DNA of 64,000 bases from the NCBI GenBank assembly GCA_038501625.1, contig JAZAYU010000035.1:754001-818000 (forward strand). Direction: 5' to 3'. Position 1 is the first letter of the stretch, and the number at the start of each line of letters is the position of its first letter. The notes under the pieces are model-generated. The model searched no databases and was not told the DNA's origin. It was given only the letters and a program-made list of their open reading frames with translations. The position numbers and the translations under genes were made by a program. Shown here piece after piece: positions 13,401 to 28,400 of this stretch. Source of the stretch: Corbicula japonica. Its lineage: Eukaryota > Mollusca > Bivalvia > Venerida > Cyrenidae.

Positions 13401-16400
13401 GGGGACAGGAAAGAGGACAAGCCTAAAGGAGAAAAAACACAGGGTCAGCTTTCAGCCTAACAAATTTTACAGTTTGCTTAAACCCTTCCATAAATATGTG
13501 TTTCTACGCATGACAACCAGTGTAGATCCAGATCAGCGGGCACATCCATGCCATCTGATCAGGATTTGCACTGATTGCATTTTGGTCAGAAATAACCTTA
13601 CAAATCAAAAAGCGAACAGTGCAGATCCTGATCAGATGGCACAGATGTGCTGGCAGATCTGGATCTACACTGTTGGCCCACACAGTAAAGGTGTATCTAT
13701 GGAGGAAATGGTTAAGTTGAAGCTTGTTTTGCCATTTATTCCTAAATTTACCATGGAAACATTATACACTTTCACCCATCACAACTGTTATATTTTTCTA
13801 GATTCTATTTCCCGCATATTTATAATATTTTAGTGCTTTTGGCAAAAGAAAACAAAGTTTACAATTACTGGATTTCTTTTTTTTTTAAATTTCATGCTTG
13901 TTTCTAGGTTCAGCAGAGCCAAAGACCCAGGGAGCCCCTGCCCCGGCCCCTGTGGAGTCTGTGGGGATGGGTGATCCAGCAGGGGGTCTAGCGCCTCCCC
14001 CGGAGAATGCTGGAGAGGGAGATGGAGCACCAGAGGAAGGTGAGGTAGCAGAGATAGCACCAGAGGTGGAGGAGCTACCAAAGGCTAAAAAACGATGGAT
14101 GGACTTTGATCAGTTTTGTCGCTGCTTCAAGTAAGTCGAAACAATACCAAATAGCGAATTGTTCTATTAACATACACACAGAAGAAGTTTGCAATAGTGT
14201 ATAGAGGACTGTATACTAAACTGTAACAAGTCAAGCAAAGATTGTTCATTTTGCATTCAACCAATCAGAAACTATAACCTTAACTGGTGTACAAATAAAA
14301 GTCCTATTTTCATTTTGTCTTGATTCTATTTTCAGGACCCTTTACATTTACCATAAACCCAACACATACCCATGTTCGGTAAAACACTCGGATCTCAAGG
14401 TAGTGTACTGGCTTGCTGTGCTTTTCAAGCTCATTTTCATTTTTAATGTGTGCATTTTCTTATATCTCCGTACAAGCAAAATGATAATATATTTTGATAA
14501 TCTAATATCCATATAATACAGGAATGCTTTGCAGTTATACTAATTCTTTATTAAAATGTTTTTTTTTTAACATTTTGCATGTTTGCTGTGTGTTTGAACT
14601 TGTAATATTAACTGGATTGCACTTTAAATAAGAAATGTATTAACTGGATTGCACTTAGGAAAAAATATATTAACTGGATTATGCCTTGTGAAAAAGTTAT
14701 TAACAGGATTGCACTTAAGGAAGGAAATGTATTACCTGGAATGTGCTTTAGAATTGAATTGGATTGAAAAAGAAATGTATTAACTGGACTGTATGCTTTG
14801 AAAAAAAATAAATTGGATTGCATTTAAGAAAAGAAATTATATATAACATTGCACTTAGGGAATGTATGAACTGGATTATGCCTTAAAAAAATTGCTCAAA
14901 ATTTAGCATTTTTCTGGTGCAAAATTACATTAAATTCAAATCGGAAATGAAAGGAAATACAATATTTGGGAATTACGTTATAACACAAAAATTTTTAATT
15001 AGCATTTTTGTTTTCATGAAAATGAGTGAATTTAAAACCAGCAAATTTTCAACATAGTGTCCTAGGATTTTTTCGAAATTGCCTTTTAAGCCCTGGCAAA
15101 ATTGTCCTTTGCAACATTTATGAAAAAAATAATCCCATTGAAATAAAATGATATGAAAATAAGCAATCAAAATGTGTTACAATTTCATATAGTTCATTTA
15201 GATAGTCCTAACTTTGTTTTTCAAAATGCTTTAAGAAGGGTTTTGCATTTTATTCCTATATACCTGCACAGATTTGCTTAACTTTTATCAATGCCTTTGC
15301 ATTATTGCATTGCCTAACCTTTGTATTATTTAACCACCTAACTTTTTTTTATTATTTTAATCCTTTAAGAAACTGGAGTTTAAATATCATCAGGTTTGTG
15401 ACTATAACATTGCACTGTATTGTCCAATTAAAACCCATGAAATGTTCAAAATAGTCAACTTTCCATAGTCCTTTTGAAGATTATTCAAATTGATACTTAA
15501 ATAAGAAAAACTTTAAATGCTTTCAGTTAATATAATTATTGAAGCTGAACACTTTGCATCTTAAATGTTTATTGATCCTTTACTGCATGGGATATGGCTG
15601 TTACCTTACGGGTGACCAGTGAGACAAGCAAGCAAATTTTTGCCATCTGATCCAGACACTGTCACATTGAGATTCATTAGGTTAGTTCTGACCAAGAATG
15701 AATAGTGTATGTCTAGATCAGATGGCACAGATGGGATGTCTAATCTGAATCTGGTTCACCTAAGTGATAAATATGATAGTATAGCTATGGCATATATGGT
15801 TAAGTGATATTTTTGAACATTTCAGGATCACCATTATTAATATGTACATGCATATACTTTAGGAGCCTCTGTTTTTCTTTTCATGGATTTGCCAAAATAT
15901 ACAAAACTGGGGTAGGGGGGAGGGAATACTGCCTGAATATTTGTGAAAACATGACTTGGGAACCAAATTGAGAGCAGTTTTATTTGATTAACTCAGTACA
16001 AAAGTGGTCGTACCAAATTTCAATTTGTTAGTTCTATAGTTATCATGTTACTCATTAAGTTTATATTCTGGACTTGCCTGTCCTTGAAAAACAGTCAGTC
16101 AATCCATTGTTTGTAGGGGTGTGGTCAGCTGCCAATCTATAATAGTCAGTTGATGTTACAAAAATTCCTATTAATTAAACAATATTTTACTGCATGTGTA
16201 TGGGTTTTATCACATGTGCAAACAGTCTAGATCCAGATCAATTGCACATCTGTACTATCTGATTAGAAATTTACACTGTTCGCTATTTGGTCAGATGTAA
16301 TCTAATGAATAAAAATACGAACTGTGTAGATCGGGGCTGAAGGTTATAAAACTGAGTTTGGAAACCAGTCTCAAATCTCAAGCATCTGATTGGCTGAAAT

Positions 16401-19400
16401 GGCGACCAGTCGCCATTTCAGCCAATCAGATGCTTGAGATTTGAGACTGGTTTCCATGCTCAGTTGGGCACGGGATGGGACAGTACTGATGCACACATGA
16501 TAAAACATGTAAATGTAGAGTAAAGCGTTAATGTTATTCAAACTTGATGCAATCATAATTGTACTGAGCTCATCTTATGTGGTTGCTAATGAGTGTTGAC
16601 TGCAGCGGATAATAAAAAGAATGTTTCAAAATTAATGTCCATGAAAAGATAACGGTTTAACCCTGTACTCCATAGATACACCTTTATTGCATGGGTGAAC
16701 AGAGTAGATCCAGATCAGCCTGCACATCTATGCCATCTGATCAGGATGTGCACTGTTCACTTTTTGATTCATTAGGTTATTTCTGACCAATATGTGACCA
16801 GAGCAGATCAAGATCAGATGGGATAGATGTGCTTGCTGATCTGGATCTAAACTGGTCGCATATGCATTAAAATGTGTATATATGGAGATAAGGGTTAATA
16901 ATGCATGAAAAATATAAGTGTGAATGTATGCTGATATATCAGATATCTTATGCCCACTTGTGTAACCATGCTTAAGATTGTCTGTAGACAATTTGCTTTA
17001 TGCTTTATACATGATAATGATTGCTTGTTTCTGTTGACTTCACACTACACTTGAAATATTATCCAAGAAATTGAGGCTTGTTGCTGCTAAGATTATTCAT
17101 GGAGAAAGAATTAAGGGGGAGTAACTCAACCCACAATTTTTGTATCAGATTTACCTTTCTTTGAAATTAAACCAGGCTTCATTGGTCAAGAGTATGTTTT
17201 CCAGAAACATTGACTGGTTTGCATTGCAAACAGTGCAGACTATGATGACTCCTCACTGTTGCACTGACTGTTCTAGATCTATACTGCTCATGAATGTGTT
17301 GCAAGTTATATGCCACATCAGGGTCGAATGCGAGATTTCCGGAAAGGGGTTTGTTTGGGACAGTCTTGGGATAGGTCCATGAAAAGTTCCAACTTTCTGC
17401 CCAAAATCCCCTTGAAATCTAAATGTTGCTCCCCAAAAGGGGTTTCAAGCAACCCCACTGAAACCCTTTGGAGCTGACCCTGTTAATTGAAGGGGTAAGA
17501 TAGCATAATATATCAGGTCCTGTGCCTAAGATCATAAAATTAAATCTGGAGATCCGTCTCAAATCTCAAGGATCTGATTGGCTGAAATGGCCACTAGTTT
17601 TATGATCTTTGGCCCTGGTATCTAAATAGCCAAATCTAACTGGTGTTACCTCCAACAGATAAATACACTTAGTGAAAACTATCTTGGAAAAGTCTTTGTT
17701 ATATTTGGTGGAGTTGCTCTGCAAAATTGCTTTTCTTTAGTCAATTACATAAACATTGCTTTAAAAACCAAGTCTCCCAGATAGTGTCTGTGAAGTAACA
17801 GAAACAGGTGATATCAGAGCCCCTTTATTTTATCAAGAATTCTAGTTTCTTTTTATAACTATTTAATACTGGTCCAAACTTTTCAGGATAAAGCTACAAT
17901 GGTAAATTATTGTGGATTTTTTTTGTAGGCTATTTTGTTTGTTTTTTTGTTCATTTGGTGTAAAATTTCAAGATTGTATGTTTATCTTTTGATTTTCTTT
18001 TTGTGTCGCCCTTTCAAAGAAATGGCGATACATAGGGATCGCTTTGTCCGTCTGTCCGTCCGTCACGAAAACTTAACGTTGGCTATAACTTTGCCATTTC
18101 TCAATATTTCTTCATGAAACTTTCAAATTATATTGCTTATGACAACAGGCTCATGATGATGCCAAATTCTTTAGGTCAAGTTCACATTTGGTTGAGTTAT
18201 GCCCCTTTTTGTACTTGGATTTTGATACGAAAACTTAACGTTGGCTATAACTTTGCCATTTCTCAATATTTCTTCATGAAACATTCAAATTATATTGCTT
18301 ATGACAACATGCTCACGATCATGCCAAATTCTTTGGGTCAAGGTCACATTTGATGGAGTTATGCCCCTTTTTGTACATGGATTTTGACACGAAAACTTAA
18401 CGTTGGCTATAATTTGCCATTTCTCAATATTTCTTCATGAAACTTTCAAATTAAATTGCTTATGACAACAAGCTCATGATGATGCCAAATTCTTTAGGTC
18501 AAGGTCACATTTAATGGAGTTATGCCCCTTTTTGTATTTCAATTTTGACATGAAAACTTAACATGGGCATTAACTTTGTTATTTCTCAATATTTCTTCCT
18601 GAAACTTTCAAATTATATTGCGTATGACAACACGCTCTCATGATGATGCCAAATTCTGTAGGTCATAGTCTCATTTGATGGAGTTATGCCCCTTTTTGTA
18701 CTTGGATTTTGACACCAAAACATAATGTTGGCTATAACTTTACCATTTCTCAATATTTCTTCATCAACTTTTCAAATTATATTGCTCAAGACAACACACT
18801 CTTGATGATGACAAGTTGTTGTTGTCAAGATGGAGTTATGCCCCTTTCTGTACTTGCATTTTTCTTCCGACATTGTACCGGAGGGCGACACAAGTGTTCA
18901 ACTGAACACCCGTCTAGTTTTTTTATTTCTTCAACAATGACTTTCTTGCAACCTTATTTGTTAAAAGTACAATGATTGAAAGCAGAAATATAAGAAATAA
19001 GCAAGTTACTTCTTGAATAAATACTGAAAACACTTGCATGCTTTCTTTTTATGACAAAATTTGTAAAGTGCTCGATGAAAGGAGTGAAGCAGTAAATAAT
19101 GTGTCATTTAATCCTTTTCTCCATAGATACACCTTTATTTCATGTGCAAACAGTGTAGATCCGGACTGCTGGCTCATCCATGCTATCTGCTTAGGATCAA
19201 AACTGTTTGCTTTTAGATTTATTAGGTTATTTCTGACCAGAATGCAACAAGTGAAGATCCAGATCAGAATGCACAAATGTGATCTGGATGTACACTGGTC
19301 ATACATGCTTTAAAATGCATGTATATGGAGGAAAGGTTTAACTTGACAATTGATCACAAACTTTCATCTTCTTCGTATTTCGGTCATATACTTCAAATCC

Positions 19401-22400
19401 ATCTTTCTTAAATATGGACATGAAATTTCCTTTCCTTTTTTTTTGGAATAACAGAATTTTTGTGGTTTCTTAAATTCTTTTTTTTCACTCACTTATATCA
19501 CATTTATTTATTTATTAAGTGTTGTGGGTGATTTAAATATGTTAATCACCAGGGCTGAAGGTTATAAAACTGAGTTTGAAAACCAGTCTCAAATCTCAAG
19601 CATCTGATTGGCTGAAATGACGACTGGTGATTGGCTGAAATGGCGACCAGTCGCCATTTCAGCCAATCAGATGCTTGAGATTTGAGATTTTTGGTTTTCA
19701 TGCTCAGTTTTATAACCTTGGGCATTGATCCAAGAAATATTTCCCATGAACGAAATGAACCATGCTACGCAAAAATGTGTTACTGGTGATATTTTTAAGA
19801 TTTGAAGTTGTTGATATTTTCGGAAATAACTAAAAATTATCTTTTGTTATCTAATTACTAGATTCTGGTGTTAATGCAACATACTGTCACAATGAGTTAA
19901 ATTCTTTGATGCTTTATCACTAACTGGTCTGCTCATCTTTATGTAAGGCATTACAAGGAATGGTGTTGATTTGCCTAAGACACATTTTTAATTGGCATGG
20001 TTCAATTGATTTTGCAGTAGAATAGATTTGCGCTGAATCCCGAAAGGTGTTCTAGTTTTGTGTGTTGTGTAAAGTAAAAGTAAAAGTATTTAACATTGAC
20101 ATGATAGAAAATTGAGAACCATCATTGAAAAAAAAACTAACAAGATTTGAGTTAAATTTTCAATTCAATGTGGAAAAATTCACAGTAGATCTGGATAAAT
20201 CTCTATACACATCTTGAAAATTTGTAAGAAACCTTTCATCTGCTTCTTCTTTCATTGTGAGATACAATAGTTTTCATGCTAAGCCCTCAAAACGTGATGG
20301 GCTGAAGGTTATAAAGCTGAGATTGGAAACCAGTCTCAAATCTCAAGCATCTGATTGGCTGAAATGGCGACTGGTCAGATGCTTGAGATTTGAGACTGGT
20401 TTCCATGCTCAGTTTTATAACCCTGGGTACAGTCTGATAGTGTGGATTTTTCAGTAAGTTATTTCAGAAAAACACACATGAGAATAATAAATGGAGTAAC
20501 TCTCAATGCAAAAAACCTTTTTTAGAAAAAGCAATTAATCAGTATTGCAAAGTCTCAATTCACTTGTAGATTTTCTTTTCTTCCTGGTAAAGCGTACTGT
20601 TTCTCAATGAGCTTTAAAAAATCAGGGTTTTTAAGTATCACTTTCACAAAAGAATACATTTGTTTTAAAGAAATTTTAGTGTGTTTTTTTTTATTTCTGC
20701 TTATTTTACCTCTTCCAGTCATACTAGTAAAAAGCTACTGTGTGAAATAGTTTAGATCAATTTCCCAAATATTTAAAAATAATTAAACTTTTGTATAATC
20801 ATTAATTAAAAGGTATGACATAATTTTAAAATGTGTTTCTGTTTTTCATGTGTCAAGTGTGTGCTTAAAAAGCTTTGGAAGTAAATCTTTGTTTAATTTT
20901 GTTCTAACTCTATGATTGACAGTTGAGAAATATAATGTTTTAACCCTTTCCTGTACAGATACACCTTTATTGCTAGGGCGAACAGTTTAGATCCAGATCA
21001 GCCGGCACATCCGAGCCGTCTGATCAGGATCTAAACTGTTCGCTTTTTGATTCATTAGCTTATTTCTGACCAAAATGCGACCAGTGCAGATCCTGATCAG
21101 ACGGCACGGATGTGCCGGCTGATCTGGATCTACACTGGTCACACAAACTTAAAAATGCGTATATATACAGGAAAGGGTTAAATAATGTTCTAATTTAAGT
21201 GTGCTTCTCACATGTTTGACACTTTACTCCATGAGGTTTGGCTGTTATCCCAGGGCAAACAGTATAAATCCAGATCAGCCGGCACATCTGTGCCATCTGA
21301 TCAGAATTTGCGCTGTTCGCTTTGTAATTAATCAGGTTTATTTTGACCAAGAAGCAAATTGTGTAGATTCTGATCAGAAGGCAAAGATGTGCTGGCTGAT
21401 CTGGATCTACACTGTTTGCACTGGACATATGAAGTAAAGGGTTAACACTAGCAAGGTTTTGATGTTGTTCTAATTGCTTATGATAACACAGAAAATGCAT
21501 TTATGTTGTTTGCAGAACGTCGCTGCACCACCCCCTGCACCTGTCAAGGGAGACAAGAAATCGGCCCCCAACACGACCGGGGTAACTTCCTCCTCCCCCT
21601 CTAAGACTAGCCAGATGTCGCACATGTATTCCCATGCGACGGCCGGCCCTGTCACTAACCCCCACCTTTATAACCTTTCACATGGTGTGAGTAATGTGTT
21701 GCTAATGTGTACTCCTCAGAAAGCTGGGCTTGAAACCACCAGTATTTGAAATGCATAAGAAATCAAAGAACTACTAAAAACCATTTATTGAAAGGAGACA
21801 ATTATGTCTTGATCAATTTTCCAATGTTGATTTAATAATTCAGAATAAATGCAGGTCCTTAAAAAATAATTCCCTGAAAATCAAAGTGACACTATCTGGT
21901 AAAGAATTGCTTACACAAATTTTGACTTGATACTGACATTAAATCTGTTCTGAGCCCAAACCCATTGAAATGTCTTTATGCCATATATACACCATTTATT
22001 GAGTGGTGTGTGCCGTCAGATCAGGATCTGCACTGTTTGCTTTTTGATTTATGTTATGTTTTATCAAAAAGCAAACATTGCAGTTCCTGATCAGACAGTA
22101 CAGTTGTGTCTACTGATACGGATCTACCATGTTTGCCAATGCAGTAAATGTGTATCTTATGGAGTGACGGCTTGAAATGGTTGTATGTACATGTATCAGG
22201 TCTTTTTGACAACTGGGTTCAGTTTTAACAAATCAGCATTAAGTGATTGGATTGTGGTTTCTGGTCTCATATTCATGTTAGGCCCAGGTCTGCAGGTAAT
22301 GCTTGAGCTCTAAATGTTGCATATCCCCATGTTTGATTGCCTGACTGGTTGGAGTAATGTTTGAGCAACTACAACAAAGAAAAACATATCTAATATTATC

Positions 22401-25400
22401 TGATAAGTATTACATGAAATTTTCTAATTCAAAAAAACAAACACATTGAGTTCATCGTACTTGTTAGGGAAGTTGCTTTCAAAGGACAAGCCCAGCTTCT
22501 TGTAAAATTATCATGTCATTTTCTCTGAAACATACTTTCTGGAGAAACAGTTCTTCATATTAAAGCTTCTGGGCTGAAGGTTATAAAACTGAGTTTGGAA
22601 ACCAGTCTCAAATCTCAAGCATCTGATTGGCTGAAATGGCGACTGGTCGCCATTTCAGCCAATCAGATGCTTGAGATTTAAGACTGGTTTCCATGCTCAG
22701 TTTTATAACCTTGGACACAGATCAGCTGGCACATCTGAGCCATCTGATCAGGATCTGCACTGATGGTATCAAGACTTTTAGACCCAAGGATATTTTGTTG
22801 GACTTACTGACCTCGAGACTTTTCAACCACAGACTGGATAAAAGGCTGAAGCTTCAAGACCCCCAGAAATATTAAGAACCTATGGTTGATGCTTTGGTTG
22901 AAAAGTCTTTGAGATCCAATTGTCAGGGCAAAAATTTTTTGGGGTCGAAAAGTCAAACAGTCTGCAGTGTTCATGCTTTGGTCAGAATAACTTAATAAAT
23001 CAAAAGGCAAACAGTGTAGATTATGATCAGTTGGCATGGATGTTGCAGCAGATCTGGATCTAAACCGTTCGCCCACACAGTAAAGGTGTATTTGTTGAGG
23101 AAAGGGTAAAAAATGTTAAGATTGTTATACTTATGATGGTTTGTTAGTATTTACCCTTTACTCCATAGATATACTTGATTTCTTGCCATCTGATCGGGAT
23201 CTGCACTGTTGCTATTTGATAAGTTAGGTTATTTCTGACCAAAAAAGCCAACAGTGCAGATTCTGATCAAACAGCACAGATGTGCCAGCTGATCTAAATC
23301 TACACTGGTCGCACTTGTGATAAATTGTGAAAAATGAAAGAGATCCATAGCTAATTGAAGAATATTAGTTTAATTAGGTATGCTCGTAATGTGAAGATGG
23401 TAATTATGTTCCTTTTAATAAATTTTTCTAAAGAATTTTAATTTTATTGAATTTCAAAACATTTAACCCTTATTCCATATATACATGTTTTGGCACATGT
23501 GCAACCAGTGTAGATCCAGATCAGCTTACATCTGATCTGGATCTGCACTGGTTGCATATTGGTTAGAAATATTCTATAGAATATAAATAGGAATAGAATA
23601 AATCCTGATCAGACAGCACAGAGTGCTGGCAGATCTGGGTCTATACTGGTTGCCTATGCCAAAAGGATATAAATGGAGGTAAGGGTTAATTAGCAGAAGG
23701 TGTAAGTAGGTTGTTATACATTCACCATGTTCGTTACATATTCAAATTATTTTTCATATATTTAGCATTTCATTTTCTTATCAGAATCAGTAATCTTGTT
23801 TTTGCACAGGGATGTCAGGTACTCAATACTCCATGAATATGGCTTATATTTTAAGTTTGACCTGTGTAGATCCAGATCAGCCTGCTTTTCTGTGCTGTCT
23901 GATCAGGGTCTACACTGATCATTTTAGATTTGTAAGGTTATTTTGACCAAGAAGCAAAAAAGATAAATTCTGATCAGACTGCATGGATTTGCAGGCTGAT
24001 CTGGATCTACAGTGGTTACATATTGGATATAAACCATATCAGAGTAAAGGGTTAAAATGGTGAAGGTACCTGTATTTGTGTAAAGTAACTGTATACATCA
24101 CACATCATTATCCATATCTAACGTCCTGTAAAGCCTGTCTCACACAGAACACCCGTTGGCCACCCGTGTAAACTGTACATACAGCCGAACCAACCATGGC
24201 CTTATCCAAGTAACACTCGGGCTATTCGGGTATCCGTGAAAGCCGTGTATGATTTTTAAAACTTTTAAAAAACTTGCACGGGTGCCATGTCCGTGTATGA
24301 TCGTATTAGCGATCGTACAAGACCGTGAGAGACCGTGTAAGACCCTACGAGATCGTATATACAACCGCACATAAAGTCCACTCCACGAGTGAGCTCAACC
24401 GTGTCAATATCTTATTTAAATCGTATATAACAAAAGTCGATGGGACCGATGTAAACCCTGTAAATGTCCAGTTTATCGAGTAAAAGTCGTGCTTTATCGT
24501 ACTAGGCCTTAACAGACCGTACTAGACAGTACTTGGAACCGTACAACAATCGTATGAAAATTGTTTTCAAATCGTGTTCAAACCGTGACAAACCTTGCTT
24601 TGTTCATACATACTCTTGCTACATTCGAATCTAAATCATACTAACTCATCCCCAGGCACGGTTGGAGCTCAATACTCGTACCAGTCAACCTGTGTATAAC
24701 CGAGTATATTGTATTGGAACCATGTGCCTAACCGTGTTCTGTGTGAGACAGGCTTAATGCAATATCATACCATTAGTAAGTCTTGTGTATTTTGCTTGCA
24801 TTAAAATGAAATCAGGCATTTCAGTATGCAGCGAAAAAGGTAGCACATCTGCTTTAAACAAGTTTAACTGTAGCTACCAGAATATTTTTTACAACAGTTA
24901 CTAGAAATTTGTACATCATTTGATGAAATTGTGTAATAGCTGAGCAGCTTGTGATGAAATAGATGCACCATTGGTACACAATTTTAACCCTATACTCCAT
25001 ATTTATAAAGTTCATTGCATTTGTGAACAGTGTAGATCCAGATCAGCAGGCCTATCTGTGATGTCTGATCAGGATCTACACTGTTTCTTGCTAAGAAATA
25101 ACCTTATGCATCTAAAAGTGAACATTGTACATCCTGATCGGACAGCACAGATGTGCCAACTGACCTAGATTTACACTATTCGCCCATGTGATAAAAATCC
25201 TATCTATGGAAGAAAGGGTTGACTAAAAGAGGAGTGTTTAGGATTTGAATTTAAATTTCACACATTAGAACACATTGCTTAGCTGTGTAGTAGTGTTTGG
25301 TAGCTTATGTTGTCATTGCATTGGCTTACCTTTTGCTTTGAAGCAGATAGCTGGATAAGCAGATGCAATTATATATTGTTCAGCAAAATGAAATGGTAGC

Positions 25401-28400
25401 CAGTATATTCAAAAAGTAGGTGTGGCATTTGGTGTGATGCAGTATTCACAAAGTAGGATTGGCATTGTGGCATTTGACGTGATGCAGGCGTGTTGTGTTT
25501 TGCATGTTTACCCAAACTTTCATGTATCTGACCCCTCTAGCCATTTTAATGTATTAATAACTAGTGCTTAAAATCAGGATAAAACTAATGTTTTAAATGC
25601 TGTTTAAGCCTTTTTATAAACAAGTGTTAGTGATTTTATTTAACTGCTTAACTAATACATTTAATGCTGAGTATAAAGTCTTAATTTAGTGCTGAGAATA
25701 AAGTTAACTAAGTGCTAAAATACTAGTGGAATGTGCTTGTATTCATGTAACTTACATAAATGTGTAAATGTGTTTGCACTCTTTGGGGTTATGGAATTAT
25801 GAGCTGACCTTCTGGCTTTCAATATTTTCAGGCAACACAAGGACTTATTGATGACAAAGCGCCATACTATCTGTGTATCCTTGAACTTTAAAATGTTAGC
25901 CCATATTCTGCTGAGTTCTTTGAGTTTTAGCAAGTAATTTAATGGTAATGAATTTGTTTACCCTTTACATCATGGGATATGCTTATATCCCATTTGTGAA
26001 CAGTGAAGATCCATCTGATCAGGATTTACACTGTTCTCTTTTCGATTTATTAGGTTATTTCTGATCAAAATGCAGACAGTGTAGATCCAGATATGATGAA
26101 ACAGATATAATGGCTAATCTGAATCTACGCTGATTGCTTGTGATAAAATAGGTATATAAGGAGTAAAGAGTTGAATTTCTTCGAGTTTTACCAAGTAATT
26201 TAATGGTTATTCATTTTTTAAGCATAAACTAGAGTAAATAAGCAAGAGTAAACCTTAACTATGATACAGTTGTGGACAGTTTACAGCCTACAGAGATTGT
26301 TGTATCGTTCTCATCATTGTCTCGCTGGCCGGAGCCGCCACCACCCCCAGTGGAGGAGAAGAAATCTCACACCAGTATCAAAGGAGCAAAAGATAAAGTG
26401 GATGATAAAGAAATCACCAACATGACCAGTAGCAGTGTTCTTGATGGTAGGTGGACAAAGGAAGAGGAAATTAACTTCCTCTTTTACAACTTTTTGTCAG
26501 ATTTAACTTAACCCTTTCCTTGATATATATGCATTTTACGCATGTGTGACCAGTGTAGATCCAGATCAGCCGGCACATTCATGCCGTCTGATCAGGATCT
26601 GCACTGGTCGCATTTTGGTCCAAAATAACCTAATGAATCAAAAAGCGAACAGTTTAGATCCTGATCAGACAGCACGGCTGATCTGGATCTAAACTGTTTG
26701 CCCTAGCAATAAAGGTGTATCTATACAACAAAGGGTTAATGAACTAAAAAGCAAAACGGTGTAGTTCATGTTTACATTGCTTGGATATGCCGCCAGATCT
26801 GGGTCTGCACTGTTGGTCATGTGATAACAGCCATATCCTGTGGAGTAAAGGGTTTAACGGTTAAACAATTAACTCTGTTTTACAATTTAGATCCAATGCT
26901 GGCTGCATTGAATTACAAACAGATCTGGGTCAACACCTGAACCAAATAAACAGGCATTCAAAGGGTTTGTGGCTTTGTCTTGTATATTAATTAGTAAAAG
27001 AAGTGAAAGTAACACTGTTTATATACTTACTAGAGTTTATTACCAAAAGGAAACTGAATTGTTAGGAAAGATTTTTACAGTGGTTTTCAAGTACTTTTGT
27101 GTGATCTGATGACAGGTTCTATAGCGAGTGAGAAGACAACTCCGGCTGTTGTGAATCCTGGCACGCTGGTGGCAGAACCATACTCCTGGAAGAGCCTTGT
27201 TACCGGACAACCGATTCTCCGGCTGAGGACCACGGCCATAAGGGCAGCAGTGTTGTGCCTTCCAGCTGGGTAAACTTATTTGTATCCCTTGTCAGCCATA
27301 AACATTGATTACAGCAACTAAACTAACAGAGAAAATACATTGTCTCACTTTATTTTTAAATGTTGGCAGTCCATAAATTAGTCATCTTCGGGTAATTTGG
27401 CAAAGTTATCTATGAAACTGAATTTTTATACCTTGAGATTGTTAAGTTTTGGATTTAATTAGATAAGTCTTTAAAAATCAACAAAAATTTGAATTGATTC
27501 TGAAATATTTCTATATAGTAAGACAGTGCTATGAGATATCAGAAGATATGAGTGATACCTGTATGATTATTTTCAGCCGTCATGTGCTGAAGTTTATGAT
27601 GTCTGGTCCACTAGGATATCATGTACATCTCTGCTCCTCCACACAGTTTGTGTTTGGTGATGAAGAGACGGTCATGCCTCAACTCACTAAGGTAACCACT
27701 AGATTCATCCTTAACCCTCTCATGGCTTTAACTGCAAAGCCTTTATTCATTTTGCTGTATTTTAGTTAAATATATTTACTCTGATAGACATGTGTTTCTT
27801 TGAATTTTTATTGTTCCATTTATAATATGCAGTTGTTTTTACATTTATTTATTTGCTGAGTTACAATGTAGACCCTGATCAGTCTTAATGAATATTCAGC
27901 TTGTTCTGAGTCTACACTAGATGAATTTTCTTCCAACGCTAAGGTTAACACTTTACCTCATACACCTTTTATTACATGGGCAACAAGTTTAGATCCACAT
28001 CAGCTTGCACATCTGTGCAGCATGATCACTATCCAGACTGTACACCATAAGAGTCATTATATTATTTCTAACCATGAACAGTGTAGATCCAGATCAGGGC
28101 TGGAGGGTAAAAAACTGAGCATGGAAACCAGTCTCAAATCTGAAGCATCTGATGGCGACCAGTCGCCATTTCAGCCAATCAGATGCTTGAGATTTGATTC
28201 TGGTTTCCATGCTCAGTTTTATAACCTTGGGCACAGATTGCATTGCTGTATCCGCTGATATGCATCTACAGTGTTTGCTCACGAGATACAAGTCATTGTA
28301 ATGGAGTTAAGTGTTAAGCAATGTCAAATGTTTGTTGTTATGACTTCCAGGAGAGCTGTATCTTTGTTGACAATGCAAGTCAGGTGATCAACTGTATAGG

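Noticed and set aside
13333..13833. 166-codon plus-strand frame, the longest open stretch
   Set aside because: It begins out of frame in the ADGB exon at 13281 and runs through a double-hairpin MITE; the conserved reading uses another frame.
18003..18909. Protein-coding gene in repeated ~80-codon frames
   Set aside because: The frames repeat because of the 162-bp tandem core; codons do not look constrained.
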